DNA from: Mycobacterium parascrofulaceum ATCC BAA-614
GTDB taxonomy: Bacteria > Actinomycetota > Actinomycetes > Mycobacteriales > Mycobacteriaceae
Assembly (NCBI RefSeq): GCF_000164135.1
Contig: NZ_GG770553.1
Location: forward strand, 456,890 to 520,889
Reading direction: 5' to 3'
Length of the DNA: 64,000 nt
In this document: positions 15,488-23,750 of the stretch, piece after piece
Layout: each line of letters opens with the position of its first letter
Numbering within the stretch: the stretch's first letter is position 1
The notes under the pieces: generated by a model
The model's database searches: none
Told to the model about the DNA's origin: nothing
What the model saw: the letters and a program-made list of their open reading frames with translations, nothing else
Made by a program: the position numbers and the translations under genes

Positions 15488-17461
15488 GTGGGCCTCTGGT
15501 TCGGAACGCTGATCGCGTTGTTCTTGCTGATAGCGCCCGGGGCGATCATCGCGCGAATCAGTCAGCTGAGTTGGCCCATCGCCGTCGCCGTGGGCCCGGC
15601 GCTGACCTACGGCGCGATCGCGCTGGCGATCATCCCGTTCGGCGCCGTCGGAATCCCCTGGAACGGCTGGACCGCGCTGGCCACGCTGGCCACGGTGTGC
15701 CTGGTGATGACCGTCCTGCAGCTGGCGCTCGGCCGCTACCGCGACACCGGGGCGGAGGCCCGCGGGATCGGCGGCTGGCCCGCGGCGACGGTCGCGGTCG
15801 GGGTGCTGGTCGGGTCCCTGCTGATCATGTGGGCGGCCTACCGCGGTCTGGCCGCCCATTGGCAGACCATCCCCAGCACCTGGGACGCCGTCTGGCACGC
15901 CAACGAGGTGCGGTTCATCCTCGACACCGGGCAGGCGTCGTCCACCCACATGGGCGAGCTGCGCAACGTCGAGACGCACCAGACGCTGTACTACCCGTCG
16001 GTGTTCCACGCGTGGGTGGCGGTGTTCTGCCAGCTCACCGGCGCGGCGCCGACCACCGGCTACACGTTGTGCTCGGTGGCGGCCTCGGTCTGGCTTTTCC
16101 CGACCAGCGCGGCGATGCTGACCTGGCGGCTGCTGCGGCCGCACTGGTGCGAATGGCGCACCGCCGGGGCGGCCGCCACCGCCGCCGCGCTGTCGGCGTC
16201 GTTCACCGCCCTGCCCTACGTCGAGTTCGGCGTCGCCGCCATGCCCAACCTGGCGGCCTACGGGGTCGCCGTCCCGACGTTCGTGCTGATCGCCTCGGCG
16301 CTGCGGCACCGCGACCGCATCCCGGTGGCGGTGCTGGCCTTCGTCGGGGTGATGTCGGTCCACCTGACCGGCGGGTTCATCGTCGTCCTGTTCGCCGTCG
16401 GGTGGTGGTTGCTGGACGTGGTGTGGCGTCCGGTGCGCGGCAGGCTCGCCGACGCCGCGACGCTCGCGGGCGTGGCGATCGCCACCGGGCTGATCCTGTT
16501 GCCGCAGTTCATCAGCGTCCGTCAGCAGGAAGACATCATCGCCGGGCACTCGTTCCTCACCCGCCTCAGCATGAAGCGGGGCCTCTACGACGCCATCTTC
16601 CAGCACTCGCGGCATCTCAACGACTTCCCCTACCAGTACGGCCTCATGGCGCTGGCCATCCTCGGCGGCGTCATCTTCGCCTACAAGAAGATCTGGTGGC
16701 CGCTGGCGGTCTGGCTGTTGCTGGTGGCGGTCGAGGTCGACGCGGGAACGCCGCTCGGCGGCCGGTTCGGCGCGCTGGCCGGCGCGTTCGGGGAGTTCTT
16801 CTACAAGGACCCGCGCCGGATCTCGGCGGCCATCACCCTGCTGCTGGAACCGATGGCCGGCGTCGCATTGTTCGTGATCGTCATGGCGGTGGTGGCCGGC
16901 GCCAAACGCGTCGCCGGCCGGTTCAGACCCCAGCCGGCGCCGGTGTGGGCGGCGGCCACGGCCGTCCTGCTGGTGGCGACGACGGTGTTCGCCGCGCGCC
17001 ACTACTTCTATCGGCACCTGGTCCTGTTCGGCGACAAGTACGACTCGGTGATGATCGACCAGCGCGACCTGATGGCCATGGCCTACCTGGCCACGCTGCC
17101 CGGCGCCCGCGACACCGTGATCGGCAACGCCAACACCGACGGCACCGCGTGGATGTACGCCGTCGCCGACCTGCACCCGCTGTGGACCCATTACGACTAC
17201 CCGCAGCAGATGGGCCCCGGCCCCAACCGGTTCGTCTTCTGGGCCTACGCCCGCAAGGGCGACTCCGATCCGCGGGTGGTCGAGGCGATTAAAGCGCTCA
17301 ATATCCGGTACATCTACACCAGCACGCCGACGGTCCGGGGCTTCGCCGTACCCGACGGACTAGTGTCACTGGATAAATCGAAGTCGTGGGCGCTGATCTA
17401 CGACAACGGTGGAGCCCGAATCTACGAATGGCGCGGAAGCGGTGCGGCGCCGCACTCTTAG
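15488..17461 (+). CDS. Large multispanning GT-C-like membrane protein (Rv3779 family, DUF6541)
   Basis: The 657-residue protein has about a dozen membrane helices, beginning WFGTLIALFLLIAPGAIIARI and then PIAVAVGPALTYGAIALAIIPFG. A short extracytoplasmic WDAVWHANEVRFILDTG carries acidic residues, as in GT-C glycosyltransferases. A soluble C-terminal part follows (about 500-657). It matches the DUF6541 pattern and M. tuberculosis Rv3779, which was reported as a polyprenyl-phosphomannose synthase candidate. I treat that as a lead rather than proof. The GTG at 15488 starts right at the first helix, and an open frame continues to 15404 but overlaps promoter sequence. Bpa follows 21 bp downstream. 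Confidence 0.85.
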   Translation: MGLWFGTLIALFLLIAPGAIIARISQLSWPIAVAVGPALTYGAIALAIIPFGAVGIPWNGWTALATLATVCLVMTVLQLALGRYRDTGAEARGIGGWPAATVAVGVLVGSLLIMWAAYRGLAAHWQTIPSTWDAVWHANEVRFILDTGQASSTHMGELRNVETHQTLYYPSVFHAWVAVFCQLTGAAPTTGYTLCSVAASVWLFPTSAAMLTWRLLRPHWCEWRTAGAAATAAALSASFTALPYVEFGVAAMPNLAAYGVAVPTFVLIASALRHRDRIPVAVLAFVGVMSVHLTGGFIVVLFAVGWWLLDVVWRPVRGRLADAATLAGVAIATGLILLPQFISVRQQEDIIAGHSFLTRLSMKRGLYDAIFQHSRHLNDFPYQYGLMALAILGGVIFAYKKIWWPLAVWLLLVAVEVDAGTPLGGRFGALAGAFGEFFYKDPRRISAAITLLLEPMAGVALFVIVMAVVAGAKRVAGRFRPQPAPVWAAATAVLLVATTVFAARHYFYRHLVLFGDKYDSVMIDQRDLMAMAYLATLPGARDTVIGNANTDGTAWMYAVADLHPLWTHYDYPQQMGPGPNRFVFWAYARKGDSDPRVVEAIKALNIRYIYTSTPTVRGFAVPDGLVSLDKSKSWALIYDNGGARIYEWRGSGAAPHS

Positions 17462-17482
17462 TCCGCGAAGGATGGTGATGGA

Positions 17483-17992
17483 TTGAGTACCCGCAACGAC
17501 GATGATGACATCGAGATCATCGGCGGCATGGACCCGCGGACCACGGCGGTGGCGGAGGACGACTCCGACGAGCGCTCCCTGACCGATCTGGTTGAGCAGC
17601 CCGCCAAGGTGATGCGCATCGGGACGATGATCAAGCAACTCCTCGAGGAGGTGCGCGCCGCACCGCTCGACGAGGCCAGCCGCAACCGCCTGCGCGAGAT
17701 CCACGCGACCAGCATCCGCGAGCTCGAGGAGGGCCTTGCGCCCGAGCTCCGCGAAGAGCTCGACCGCCTCACCCTGCCGTTCAACGAGGACTCGGCCCCG
17801 TCCGACGCCGAATTGCGGATCGCCCAGGCCCAGCTGGTCGGCTGGCTGGAGGGGCTGTTCCACGGCATCCAGACCGCGCTGTTCGCCCAGCAGATGGCCG
17901 CCCGCGCGCAGCTGGAGAACATGCGCCAGGGCGCGCTGCCCCCCGGTGTCGGCAAGCCGGGCACCGGATCCGGGCACGGTCAGTACCTGTAA
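17483..17992 (+). CDS. bpa: Bacterial proteasome activator Bpa/PafE
   Basis: The 169-residue ATP-independent activator of the 20S proteasome corresponds to Rv3780. The acidic N-terminus (STRNDDDDIEIIGG) is disordered. The middle (about 40-145) is a helix bundle (VMRIGTMIKQLLEEVRAAPLDEASRNRLREIHATSIRELEEGL...GWLEGLFHGIQTALFAQQMAARAQLENMRQG) that forms a twelve-subunit ring in the known structures. The C-terminal GQYL is the HbYX-like motif that docks in the alpha-ring pockets and opens the gate. The start is a TTG at 17483. The gene lies between a membrane glycosyltransferase gene and wzt, as in M. tuberculosis. Confidence 0.95.
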   Translation: MSTRNDDDDIEIIGGMDPRTTAVAEDDSDERSLTDLVEQPAKVMRIGTMIKQLLEEVRAAPLDEASRNRLREIHATSIRELEEGLAPELREELDRLTLPFNEDSAPSDAELRIAQAQLVGWLEGLFHGIQTALFAQQMAARAQLENMRQGALPPGVGKPGTGSGHGQYL

Positions 17993-18003
17993 AGCGAAGC
18001 ACG

Positions 18004-18843
18004 GTGGCGGGTCCTCACATCGAGACGCACAACGCGTGGGTGGAATTTCCCATTTTCGACGCCAAGTCGCGCTCGCTGAAGAAAGCCTTCCTGGGCAAGG
18101 CGGGCGGCACGATCGGCCGCAACAGCTCCAACGTGGTTGTCGTCGAGGCGCTGCGCGACATCACCATGTCCCTCGAGCTGGGCGACCGCGTCGGCCTGGT
18201 CGGCCACAATGGCGCCGGGAAGTCGACTCTGCTGCGGCTGCTTTCGGGCATCTACGAACCGACCCGCGGCTGGGCGCAGGTCACCGGCCGGGTCGCGCCC
18301 ATCTTCGACCTGGGGGTCGGGATGGACCCGGAGATCTCCGGTTACGAGAACATCATCATCCGCGGGCTGTTCCTGGGGCAGACCCGGAAACAGATGATGG
18401 CCAAGGTGGACGAGATCGCCGAGTTCACCGAGCTGGGCGACTACCTGTCGATGCCGCTGCGCACCTACTCCACCGGGATGCGGGTGCGGCTGGCGATGGG
18501 CGTGGTCACCAGCATCGACCCCGAGATCCTGCTGCTCGACGAAGGCCTGGGCGCGGTCGACGCCGACTTCATGAAGAAGGCGCAGTCCCGGCTGCAGAGC
18601 CTGGTGGAGCGGTCCGGAATCCTGGTGTTCGCCAGCCATTCCAACGAGTTCCTCGCCCGGCTGTGCAAGACCGCGATGTGGATCGACCACGGCGTGATCC
18701 GCATGGCGGGCGGCATCGAAGACGTGGTGCGCGCCTACGAGGGCGAGGACGCGGCCCGGCACGTGCGCGAGGTGCTGGCCGAGACGCGCTCCCTGGCGGA
18801 CGCCGACCAGCCGCTGGCCCGAAGAGCATCCGTGGATGAGTGA
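18004..18843 (+). CDS. wzt: Galactan ABC transporter, ATP-binding subunit (Wzt/RfbE, Rv3781)
   Basis: The 279-residue ATPase of a Wzm-Wzt exporter is thought to flip the lipid-linked galactan across the plasma membrane. Walker A is GHNGAGKST (residues 67-75). The signature is YSTGMRVRL and Walker B is ILLLDEGLGAVDADF, with the switch histidine in FASHSN. The long N-terminal strand before Walker A and DRVGLVGHNG are typical of O-antigen exporters. It has no C-terminal carbohydrate-binding domain. The start is GTG at 18004, 11 bp after bpa. It overlaps glfT1 by 8 bp, so export and initiation are translationally coupled. Confidence 0.93.
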   Translation: MAGPHIETHNAWVEFPIFDAKSRSLKKAFLGKAGGTIGRNSSNVVVVEALRDITMSLELGDRVGLVGHNGAGKSTLLRLLSGIYEPTRGWAQVTGRVAPIFDLGVGMDPEISGYENIIIRGLFLGQTRKQMMAKVDEIAEFTELGDYLSMPLRTYSTGMRVRLAMGVVTSIDPEILLLDEGLGAVDADFMKKAQSRLQSLVERSGILVFASHSNEFLARLCKTAMWIDHGVIRMAGGIEDVVRAYEGEDAARHVREVLAETRSLADADQPLARRASVDE

Positions 18844-19858
18844 ATCCGTCTTCGCCGTCGTCGTCACCCACCGGCGCCCCGACGAGCTGGCCAAGTCGCT
18901 GGGCACCCTGAGCAGCCAGACCCGGCTACCCGACCACCTGATCGTCGTGGACAACGACGGCCCCGGCGACGGCCGGGTCTCGGACCTGGTGGCCGGCCAG
19001 CCGATCCCGACCACCTATCTGGCTTCCCGCCGAAACCTCGGCGGCGCAGGCGGTTTCGCGCTCGGCATGTTGCACGCGCTGGCCCGCGGCGCCGACTGGG
19101 TCTGGCTGGCCGACGACGACGGGCGCCCGCAGGACTCGCACGTGCTGGCCACCCTGCTGGCGTGCGCCGAGAAGCACGCGCTGGCCGAGGTGTCGCCGAT
19201 GGTGTGCAATATGGACGACCCGCAGCGGCTAGCGTTTCCGCTGCGCCGCGGGTTGGTATGGCGCAGGCGCGCAAGCGAATTGCGCACCGAGGCGGGGCAG
19301 GACCTGCTGCCCGGGATCGCGTCGCTGTTCAACGGCGCGTTGTTCCGGGCGGCCACGCTGGAGGCGATCGGCGTCCCCGACTTGCGGCTGTTCATCCGCG
19401 GCGACGAGGTCGAGATGCATCGGCGGCTGGTGCGGTCGGGCTTGCCGTTCGGCACCTGCCTGGACGCGATCTACCTGCACCCGTGCGGGTCCGCGGAATT
19501 CCGGCCGATCCTGGGCGGCCGCATGCACACCCAGTACCCCGATGACCCCGCCAAGCGGTTCTACACCTACCGCAACCGCGGCTACCTGTTGTCCCAGCCC
19601 GGCCTGCGCAAGTTGCTGCTGCAGGAGTGGCTGCGGTTCGGCTGGTACTTCCTGATCACGCGGCGCGACCCGAAAGGCCTGGCCGAGTGGATTCGGTTGC
19701 GCCGCTTGGGCCGCCGCGAGCAATTCGGGCGAAGCGGCGATCGCGAGCGCGGCCGCGGCGATCGCAAGCGCGGCGTAGCCGGGCGAAGCGGGTCGTCGCG
19801 AACAGTCCAAGCGGGGCGAAGCGGGTCGCCACCATCGGACCCGGGAGGATCGGCATGA
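18836..19858 (+). CDS. glfT1: Galactofuranosyltransferase GlfT1, with repeat-derived C-terminal tail
   Basis: This GT2 enzyme adds the first two galactofuranose residues to the decaprenyl-linked Rha-GlcNAc primer. The fold is seen in VFAVVVTHRRPDELAKSLGTL, ASRRNLGGAGGFALGM and the acidic triad in VWLADDDGRPQ (about residues 85-90). It ends in an RRLGRREQ region. Family members are about 304 residues, and this frame is 340. The last 36 or so residues (GRSGDRERGRGDRKRG...) are encoded by tandem repeat DNA at 19735-19830 and look added. It overlaps wzt by 8 bp at its start and wzm by 4 bp at its stop. Confidence 0.92.
   Translation: MSESVFAVVVTHRRPDELAKSLGTLSSQTRLPDHLIVVDNDGPGDGRVSDLVAGQPIPTTYLASRRNLGGAGGFALGMLHALARGADWVWLADDDGRPQDSHVLATLLACAEKHALAEVSPMVCNMDDPQRLAFPLRRGLVWRRRASELRTEAGQDLLPGIASLFNGALFRAATLEAIGVPDLRLFIRGDEVEMHRRLVRSGLPFGTCLDAIYLHPCGSAEFRPILGGRMHTQYPDDPAKRFYTYRNRGYLLSQPGLRKLLLQEWLRFGWYFLITRRDPKGLAEWIRLRRLGRREQFGRSGDRERGRGDRKRGVAGRSGSSRTVQAGRSGSPPSDPGGSA
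19735..19830 (+). repeat. Dispersed GC-rich repeat inside glfT1
   Basis: Two near copies of GGCGATCGCgAGCGCGG stand in tandem (about 19736-19775), followed by GCGTAGCCGGGCGAAGCGGGTCG and further GCGAAGCGGG units. About 40 bp (19756-19798) match the reverse complement of 53847-53890 with a few differences, so this is a repeat that occurs at least twice in the window in opposite orientation. Confidence 0.7.
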
Positions 19859-20685
19859 CGTTTTTGGACGCCGCGGCCCAGTCGCGGACCTTCACCCGCG
19901 CCCGCGGCGACCTGGTCGCCGGTTTCCGCCGCCATGAGCTGTGGCTGCACCTGGGCTGGCAGGACATCAAGCAGCGTTACCGCCGCTCGGTGCTCGGGCC
20001 GTTCTGGATCACCATCGCGACCGGCACCACCGCCGTCGCCATGGGCGGCTTGTACTCCAAGCTCTTTCACCTCGAGCTGTCCGTGCACCTGCCGTACGTC
20101 ACGCTCGGACTCATCGTGTGGAACCTCATCAACGCGGCGATCCTGGAGGGCGCCGACGTCTTCGTCGCCAACGAGGGACTGATCAAGCAGTTGCCGACGC
20201 CGCTGTCGGTGCACGTCTACCGGCTGGTGTGGCGGCAGATGATCCTGTTCGCGCACAACATCGTCATCTACGTCGTGATCGCGATGATCTATCCGAAGCC
20301 GTGGTCGTGGGCGGACCTCTCGGTGATCCCGGCGCTGGCGCTGATCGTGCTCAATTGCATATGGGTGTCACTGTGTTTCGGCATCCTGGCGACGCGCTAC
20401 CGCGACATCGGCCCGCTGCTGTTCTCGGTCGTGCAGTTGCTGTTCTTCATGACACCGATCATCTGGAACGACGACACGTTGCGGGCGCAGGGGGCGGGAC
20501 GCTGGTCGCGCATCGTCGAATTGAATCCGCTGCTGCACTATCTCGACATCGTCCGCGCCCCGCTGCTGGGCGCCCACCAGGAGTTGCGGCACTGGGCCGT
20601 GGTGGGGGCGCTGACCGCCGTCGGCTGGGTGCTGGCGGCGTTCGCGATGCGGCAATACCGCGCCCGGGTTCCGTACTGGGTCTAG
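19855..20685 (+). CDS. wzm: Galactan ABC transporter, membrane subunit (Wzm/RfbD, Rv3783)
   Basis: The 276-residue ABC-2 permease has a cytoplasmic N-terminus (LWLHLGWQDIKQRYRRSVLGPFWI, the family signature) and about six membrane helices. These include TIATGTTAVAMGGLYSKLF, YVTLGLIVWNLINAAILEG, IVIYVVIAMIY, VIPALALIVLNCIWVSLCFGILATRY and LLFSVVQLLFFMTPIIW. It pairs with Wzt for galactan export. The ATG at 19855 overlaps the glfT1 stop (ATGA). An in-frame open region upstream overlaps glfT1 and is not used. This ends the wzt-glfT1-wzm operon, which in turn is downstream of bpa. Confidence 0.93.
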   Translation: MTFLDAAAQSRTFTRARGDLVAGFRRHELWLHLGWQDIKQRYRRSVLGPFWITIATGTTAVAMGGLYSKLFHLELSVHLPYVTLGLIVWNLINAAILEGADVFVANEGLIKQLPTPLSVHVYRLVWRQMILFAHNIVIYVVIAMIYPKPWSWADLSVIPALALIVLNCIWVSLCFGILATRYRDIGPLLFSVVQLLFFMTPIIWNDDTLRAQGAGRWSRIVELNPLLHYLDIVRAPLLGAHQELRHWAVVGALTAVGWVLAAFAMRQYRARVPYWV

Positions 20686-20720
20686 CGCGGCGTGCGGAGC
20701 CCGGCAATCGAGCTAACCGC

Positions 20721-21086
20721 TCACATGTTCGGCGGCGGCATGTGCAGCCAATTCAGGGTGCCGCCGGCCTGTCCCTTGTACTGCGGGCAGTAGGCGGACA
20801 CCGAGAGGCCGACGAAGAAGCCGGCCTGTTTCGGCGTCAGGTTGGTGTTCCTCATCGCCTTCATCGCGAGTAGGCTCGCCGGCTGATTGCTGTCGAATCC
20901 GGCGCAGACCGTGTGTGCCATCGAGATCGCGGTGTCGGGGTCGTTGATGACGATCCCGTTGTCCGCAAGACCCGACAGGAACGCGTCGTCGGCCGGGTCC
21001 GCCGCCGCGGGCGCCGCGAAAACTAGCGCGGTGGCGGACGGCAGGGCCAGGAGGGCTGCGGACCACTTCGGAGGACCGACGCTCAT
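20721..21086 (-). CDS. Secreted DUF732 protein
   Basis: The 121-residue exported protein starts MSVGPPKWSAALLALPSA, with a signal peptide to about AAPAAADP (cleavage near residue 28). The mature DUF732 domain has DDAFLSGLADNGIVINDPDTAISMAHTVC and a later cysteine in SAYCPQYKG, which probably form one disulphide. These small secreted proteins are abundant in mycobacteria and their role is unknown. Alternative ATG codons lie 12 and 90 bp upstream, but this start leaves a proper n-region. It occupies the position of Rv3784-Rv3787c of M. tuberculosis and is convergent with wzm. Confidence 0.85.
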   Translation of the reverse strand: MSVGPPKWSAALLALPSATALVFAAPAAADPADDAFLSGLADNGIVINDPDTAISMAHTVCAGFDSNQPASLLAMKAMRNTNLTPKQAGFFVGLSVSAYCPQYKGQAGGTLNWLHMPPPNM

Positions 21087-21253
21087 ACCACCAACCATAG
21101 GCCGGTGGAAGGCATCGGGGGGCGGGCCACCGGCGCCCGGGTCTGGGTATCGCGCATCAAGGCGCGGGAGCCGCAATTACGTCGTCACCCTCATGCCCGC
21201 ACCCGTTTAGGGGAAACACGGCGCGCGCACTTGCGATGCGGGAGTATGCGTTC

Positions 21254-21469
21254 GTGAGCGACGCCTCCGCCATCGGCTGCGTAGGAACCTTGACCGTGGC
21301 GACCCGCGGCGACCGCGGCGCCGGCGAGGTGCTGGTCACCGTCCGGGGCGCCAAGGAGGCCTTCCTGGCATGGTCCGACGACCCCCTGCCGAAGGGCGCC
21401 CAGGTGCTCGTGGTCGAAGTCAGGGGCACCCGGACGGTGGTCGTCGAACCCTGGCACGGCCTTGCCTGA
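21254..21469 (+). CDS. Stand-alone NfeD-type OB-fold protein next to flotillin
   Basis: The 71-residue protein follows the NfeD C-terminal OB-fold pattern: IGCVGTLTVATRGDRGAGEVLVTVRG, then a strand turn, PKGAQVLVVEVRGTRTVVVEPW. Normal NfeD proteins carry protease or membrane domains before this domain, and this one has only the OB part. NfeD and flotillin genes travel together, and this gene sits 60 bp before a flotillin gene. The GTG at 21254 is preferred over the ATG at 21236 because GGGAG lies 9 nt before it. Its job is probably to bind or position the flotillin, which is inferred from the family pairing. Confidence 0.65.
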   Translation: MSDASAIGCVGTLTVATRGDRGAGEVLVTVRGAKEAFLAWSDDPLPKGAQVLVVEVRGTRTVVVEPWHGLA

Positions 21470-21529
21470 TCTGAATTGACGGCCCGGATCGCCCGAGATA
21501 CAACAGCGAAACCCTGAGAAGGAGTCCCC

Positions 21530-22669
21530 ATGCTCGGTTACAAGGTGCCCGCCCCCGACGAGGCGATGCTCATCTCCGGTGCCCGCACCAGGAGCAACGC
21601 CCCGTTCCGCGTCGTGACCGGCCACGGCGCCTTCATCCTGCCGGTCTTCCGCAAGGCCCGATTCCTCACGCTGGCGATGTGCGAGGCCGAGGTCGCCGAG
21701 AAGTGCGTGACCCAGCAGGGCATCACCCTCAACGTCCGCGCGGTGATCGCCTTCAAGGTCGGCAACGACACCGAGAGCATCATCAGCGCGGCGCAGCGAT
21801 TCCTCTCCGAGCAGGATCAGATGTCGGTGTTGACCGGCCGCATCTTCGCCGGCCACCTGCGCTCGATCATCGGGTCGATGACCGTCGAGGAGATCATCCG
21901 GGAGCGCCAGAAGCTGGCCACCGAGGTGCTCGACGGGTCCAAGGAAGAGATGGCACGCATCGGCCTGACCGTCGACGCGCTGCAGATCCAGTCCATCGAC
22001 GACGACGGGCTGGGCTACATCGACGCCATGTCGGCGCCGCACAACGCCGCGATCCAGCAACAGGCGCAGATCGCACAGGCGCAGGCCAACCAGGCGGCCG
22101 CCGAGGCCGAACAGGAATCCCAGCGCAAGCAGGCCGAGTTCGCCCGTCAAACCGCCATCGTGAAGGCGCAGTACAAGGCCGAGGTCGACAAGGCCCAGGC
22201 GGAGGCCGCGCAGGCCGGGCCCCTCGCCGAGGCCGAGGCCCAGCGCGAGGTGCTGCAGATGCGCACCGAACTCGCCGAGCGGGCCGCCGAGCTGCGCCAG
22301 CAGGAACTGGTCGCCGAGGTGGTCAAGCCCGCCGAGGCCGAGGCCGAACGCGTCCGGATCCTGGCGGTCGCCGACGCGGAGAAGATGAAGATCCAGGCGG
22401 AGGCCGCCGCGTCGCACAACCGGGTGGCGCTCGACAAGGCGCTCATCGACCAACTGCCCGAGATCGTCGAGAAGGCGGCCCGGGGACTGGCCAACGCGAA
22501 CGTCACCGTGCTCAACGGGGCCGAGGGGCTCACCGAGGTGGCCAGCGGGCTGGTGGCGCAGGGCAGGGCGATCTTCGACGCCCTGCGCGGCACCGTCGAG
22601 TACTACGACGAGGAAGACGCCGCACCGCCGCTGACCACCAACTCCGACTCCGGGCACACCATCCGCTGA
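21530..22669 (+). CDS. Flotillin-like SPFH-domain protein
   Basis: This 379-residue scaffolding protein has an N-terminal SPFH/PHB domain (about 1-175: YKVPAPDEAMLISGARTRSNAPFRVVTGHGAFILPVFRKARFLTLAMCEAEV...GLTVDALQIQSIDDD). A long alanine/glutamate-rich coiled coil follows (about 180-320: QQQAQIAQAQANQAAAEAEQESQRKQAEFARQ). A C-terminal helix and an acidic tail close it. There is no N-terminal transmembrane helix, unlike B. subtilis FloT or YqfA, so membrane association would need lipid insertion or a partner. The ATG at 21530 has GAAGGAG 7 nt upstream. It forms an operon with the NfeD-like gene. The pair is distinct from the Rv1488-type gene pair, as far as I recall. Confidence 0.85.
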   Translation: MLGYKVPAPDEAMLISGARTRSNAPFRVVTGHGAFILPVFRKARFLTLAMCEAEVAEKCVTQQGITLNVRAVIAFKVGNDTESIISAAQRFLSEQDQMSVLTGRIFAGHLRSIIGSMTVEEIIRERQKLATEVLDGSKEEMARIGLTVDALQIQSIDDDGLGYIDAMSAPHNAAIQQQAQIAQAQANQAAAEAEQESQRKQAEFARQTAIVKAQYKAEVDKAQAEAAQAGPLAEAEAQREVLQMRTELAERAAELRQQELVAEVVKPAEAEAERVRILAVADAEKMKIQAEAAASHNRVALDKALIDQLPEIVEKAARGLANANVTVLNGAEGLTEVASGLVAQGRAIFDALRGTVEYYDEEDAAPPLTTNSDSGHTIR

Positions 22670-22766
22670 GCCCGACGCGCCGCTTGCGCGATAACGGTGG
22701 CGGGCGCCTCGCCGTGGTGCAACACTGGAACGCCACCCGAGCAACCTGGGCGAAAGGTCCCCTGAC

Positions 22767-23246
22767 GTGAGCAAAAAGGTCCAATCAGCGGCGGATGCGG
22801 CAAAGGCGAACCTCGCCGCCGAGCTGGAGCGGCTACGGCAGCGGCGGGACCGCCTCGAGGTCGAAGTCCGCAACGACCGCGGCATGGTGGGCGATCACGG
22901 CGACGCGGCCGAGGCGATCCAGCGCGCCGAGGAGCTAGTCGGGCTCAGCGACCGGATCAACGAGCTGGACCGGCGCCTGCGGACCGGGCCGTCGCAGCCC
23001 GACGCATCCGAGACCCTGCCCGGGGGCACCGAGGTGACCCTGCGGTTCTCCGACGGCGAGGTGGTCACGATGCACGTGATCTCGATCGTCGAGGAGACCC
23101 CCGTCGGCCGGGAAGGGGAAACGCTCACCGCGCGCAGCCCGCTGGCCCAGGCCCTGGCCGGCCATAAGGCGGGCGACACGGTGACGTACTCGACGCCGCA
23201 GGGCGAGGATCAGGTCGAGTTGATCGCGGTCAAGCTGCCCCGCTGA
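22767..23246 (+). CDS. GreA/GreB-family transcription factor (Rv3788 type)
   Basis: The 159-residue protein has the GreA architecture: an N-terminal antiparallel coiled coil (about 8-74, [18 protein letters not shown]...[13 protein letters not shown]) and a C-terminal FKBP-like domain (about 85-159, [25 protein letters not shown]...[35 protein letters not shown]). GreA-type factors enter the RNA polymerase secondary channel. Rv3788 is reported as a polymerase-binding inhibitor rather than a cleavage factor. The acidic tip of the coil here reads GDHGDAAEA. The start is GTG at 22767. It is the first gene of the arabinan block, with Rv3789 43 bp downstream. Confidence 0.88.
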   Translation: MSKKVQSAADAAKANLAAELERLRQRRDRLEVEVRNDRGMVGDHGDAAEAIQRAEELVGLSDRINELDRRLRTGPSQPDASETLPGGTEVTLRFSDGEVVTMHVISIVEETPVGREGETLTARSPLAQALAGHKAGDTVTYSTPQGEDQVELIAVKLPR

Positions 23247-23289
23247 AGCGTCGCGGGGCCGTCCGTCCGGCCCGGTTAGACTCGCCCGA

Positions 23290-23718
23290 ATGGTTGCCCC
23301 GCTGCCCGATGCCGCGCCGACGGGTCCGCAGTTGAGTCTGACGACGCAGGTGACGCGGTTCGTCGTCACCGGCGGCCTGGCGGGGATCGTGGACTTCGGC
23401 CTGTACCTGCTGCTGTACCAGGCGGTGGGCGTCCAGGTCGACCTGGCCAAGGCCACCAGCTTCGTCGTCGGCACCATCACCGCCTACCTGATCAACCGGC
23501 GGTGGACGTTCCAGGCTGCCCCGAGCACCGCGCGCTTCGTCGCGGTCATGATCCTCTACGGCGTCACCTTCGCCGTGCAGGTCGGGCTCAACCACCTGAG
23601 CCTCGCGCTTTTGCACTACCGCGGGTGGGCGATCCCCGTCGCGTTCGTGATCGCGCAGGGCACCGCGACGGTGATCAACTTCATCGTGCAGCGGGCGGTA
23701 ATCTTCCGCATCCGCTGA
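23290..23718 (+). CDS. GtrA-family membrane protein (Rv3789)
   Basis: The 142-residue protein has four membrane helices: [64 protein letters not shown] and [24 protein letters not shown]. GtrA proteins move or anchor polyprenyl-linked sugars. Rv3789 was proposed both as a flippase for decaprenyl-phospho-arabinose and as a membrane anchor that recruits AftA. Which applies here is not decided by sequence. It is the first gene of a tight run: dprE1 starts 32 bp after its stop, then dprE2, aftA and embC. Confidence 0.92.
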   Translation: MVAPLPDAAPTGPQLSLTTQVTRFVVTGGLAGIVDFGLYLLLYQAVGVQVDLAKATSFVVGTITAYLINRRWTFQAAPSTARFVAVMILYGVTFAVQVGLNHLSLALLHYRGWAIPVAFVIAQGTATVINFIVQRAVIFRIR

Positions 23719-23750
23719 CCCGGCGGTCGCAAGCGGTACCCTCTTTGACG

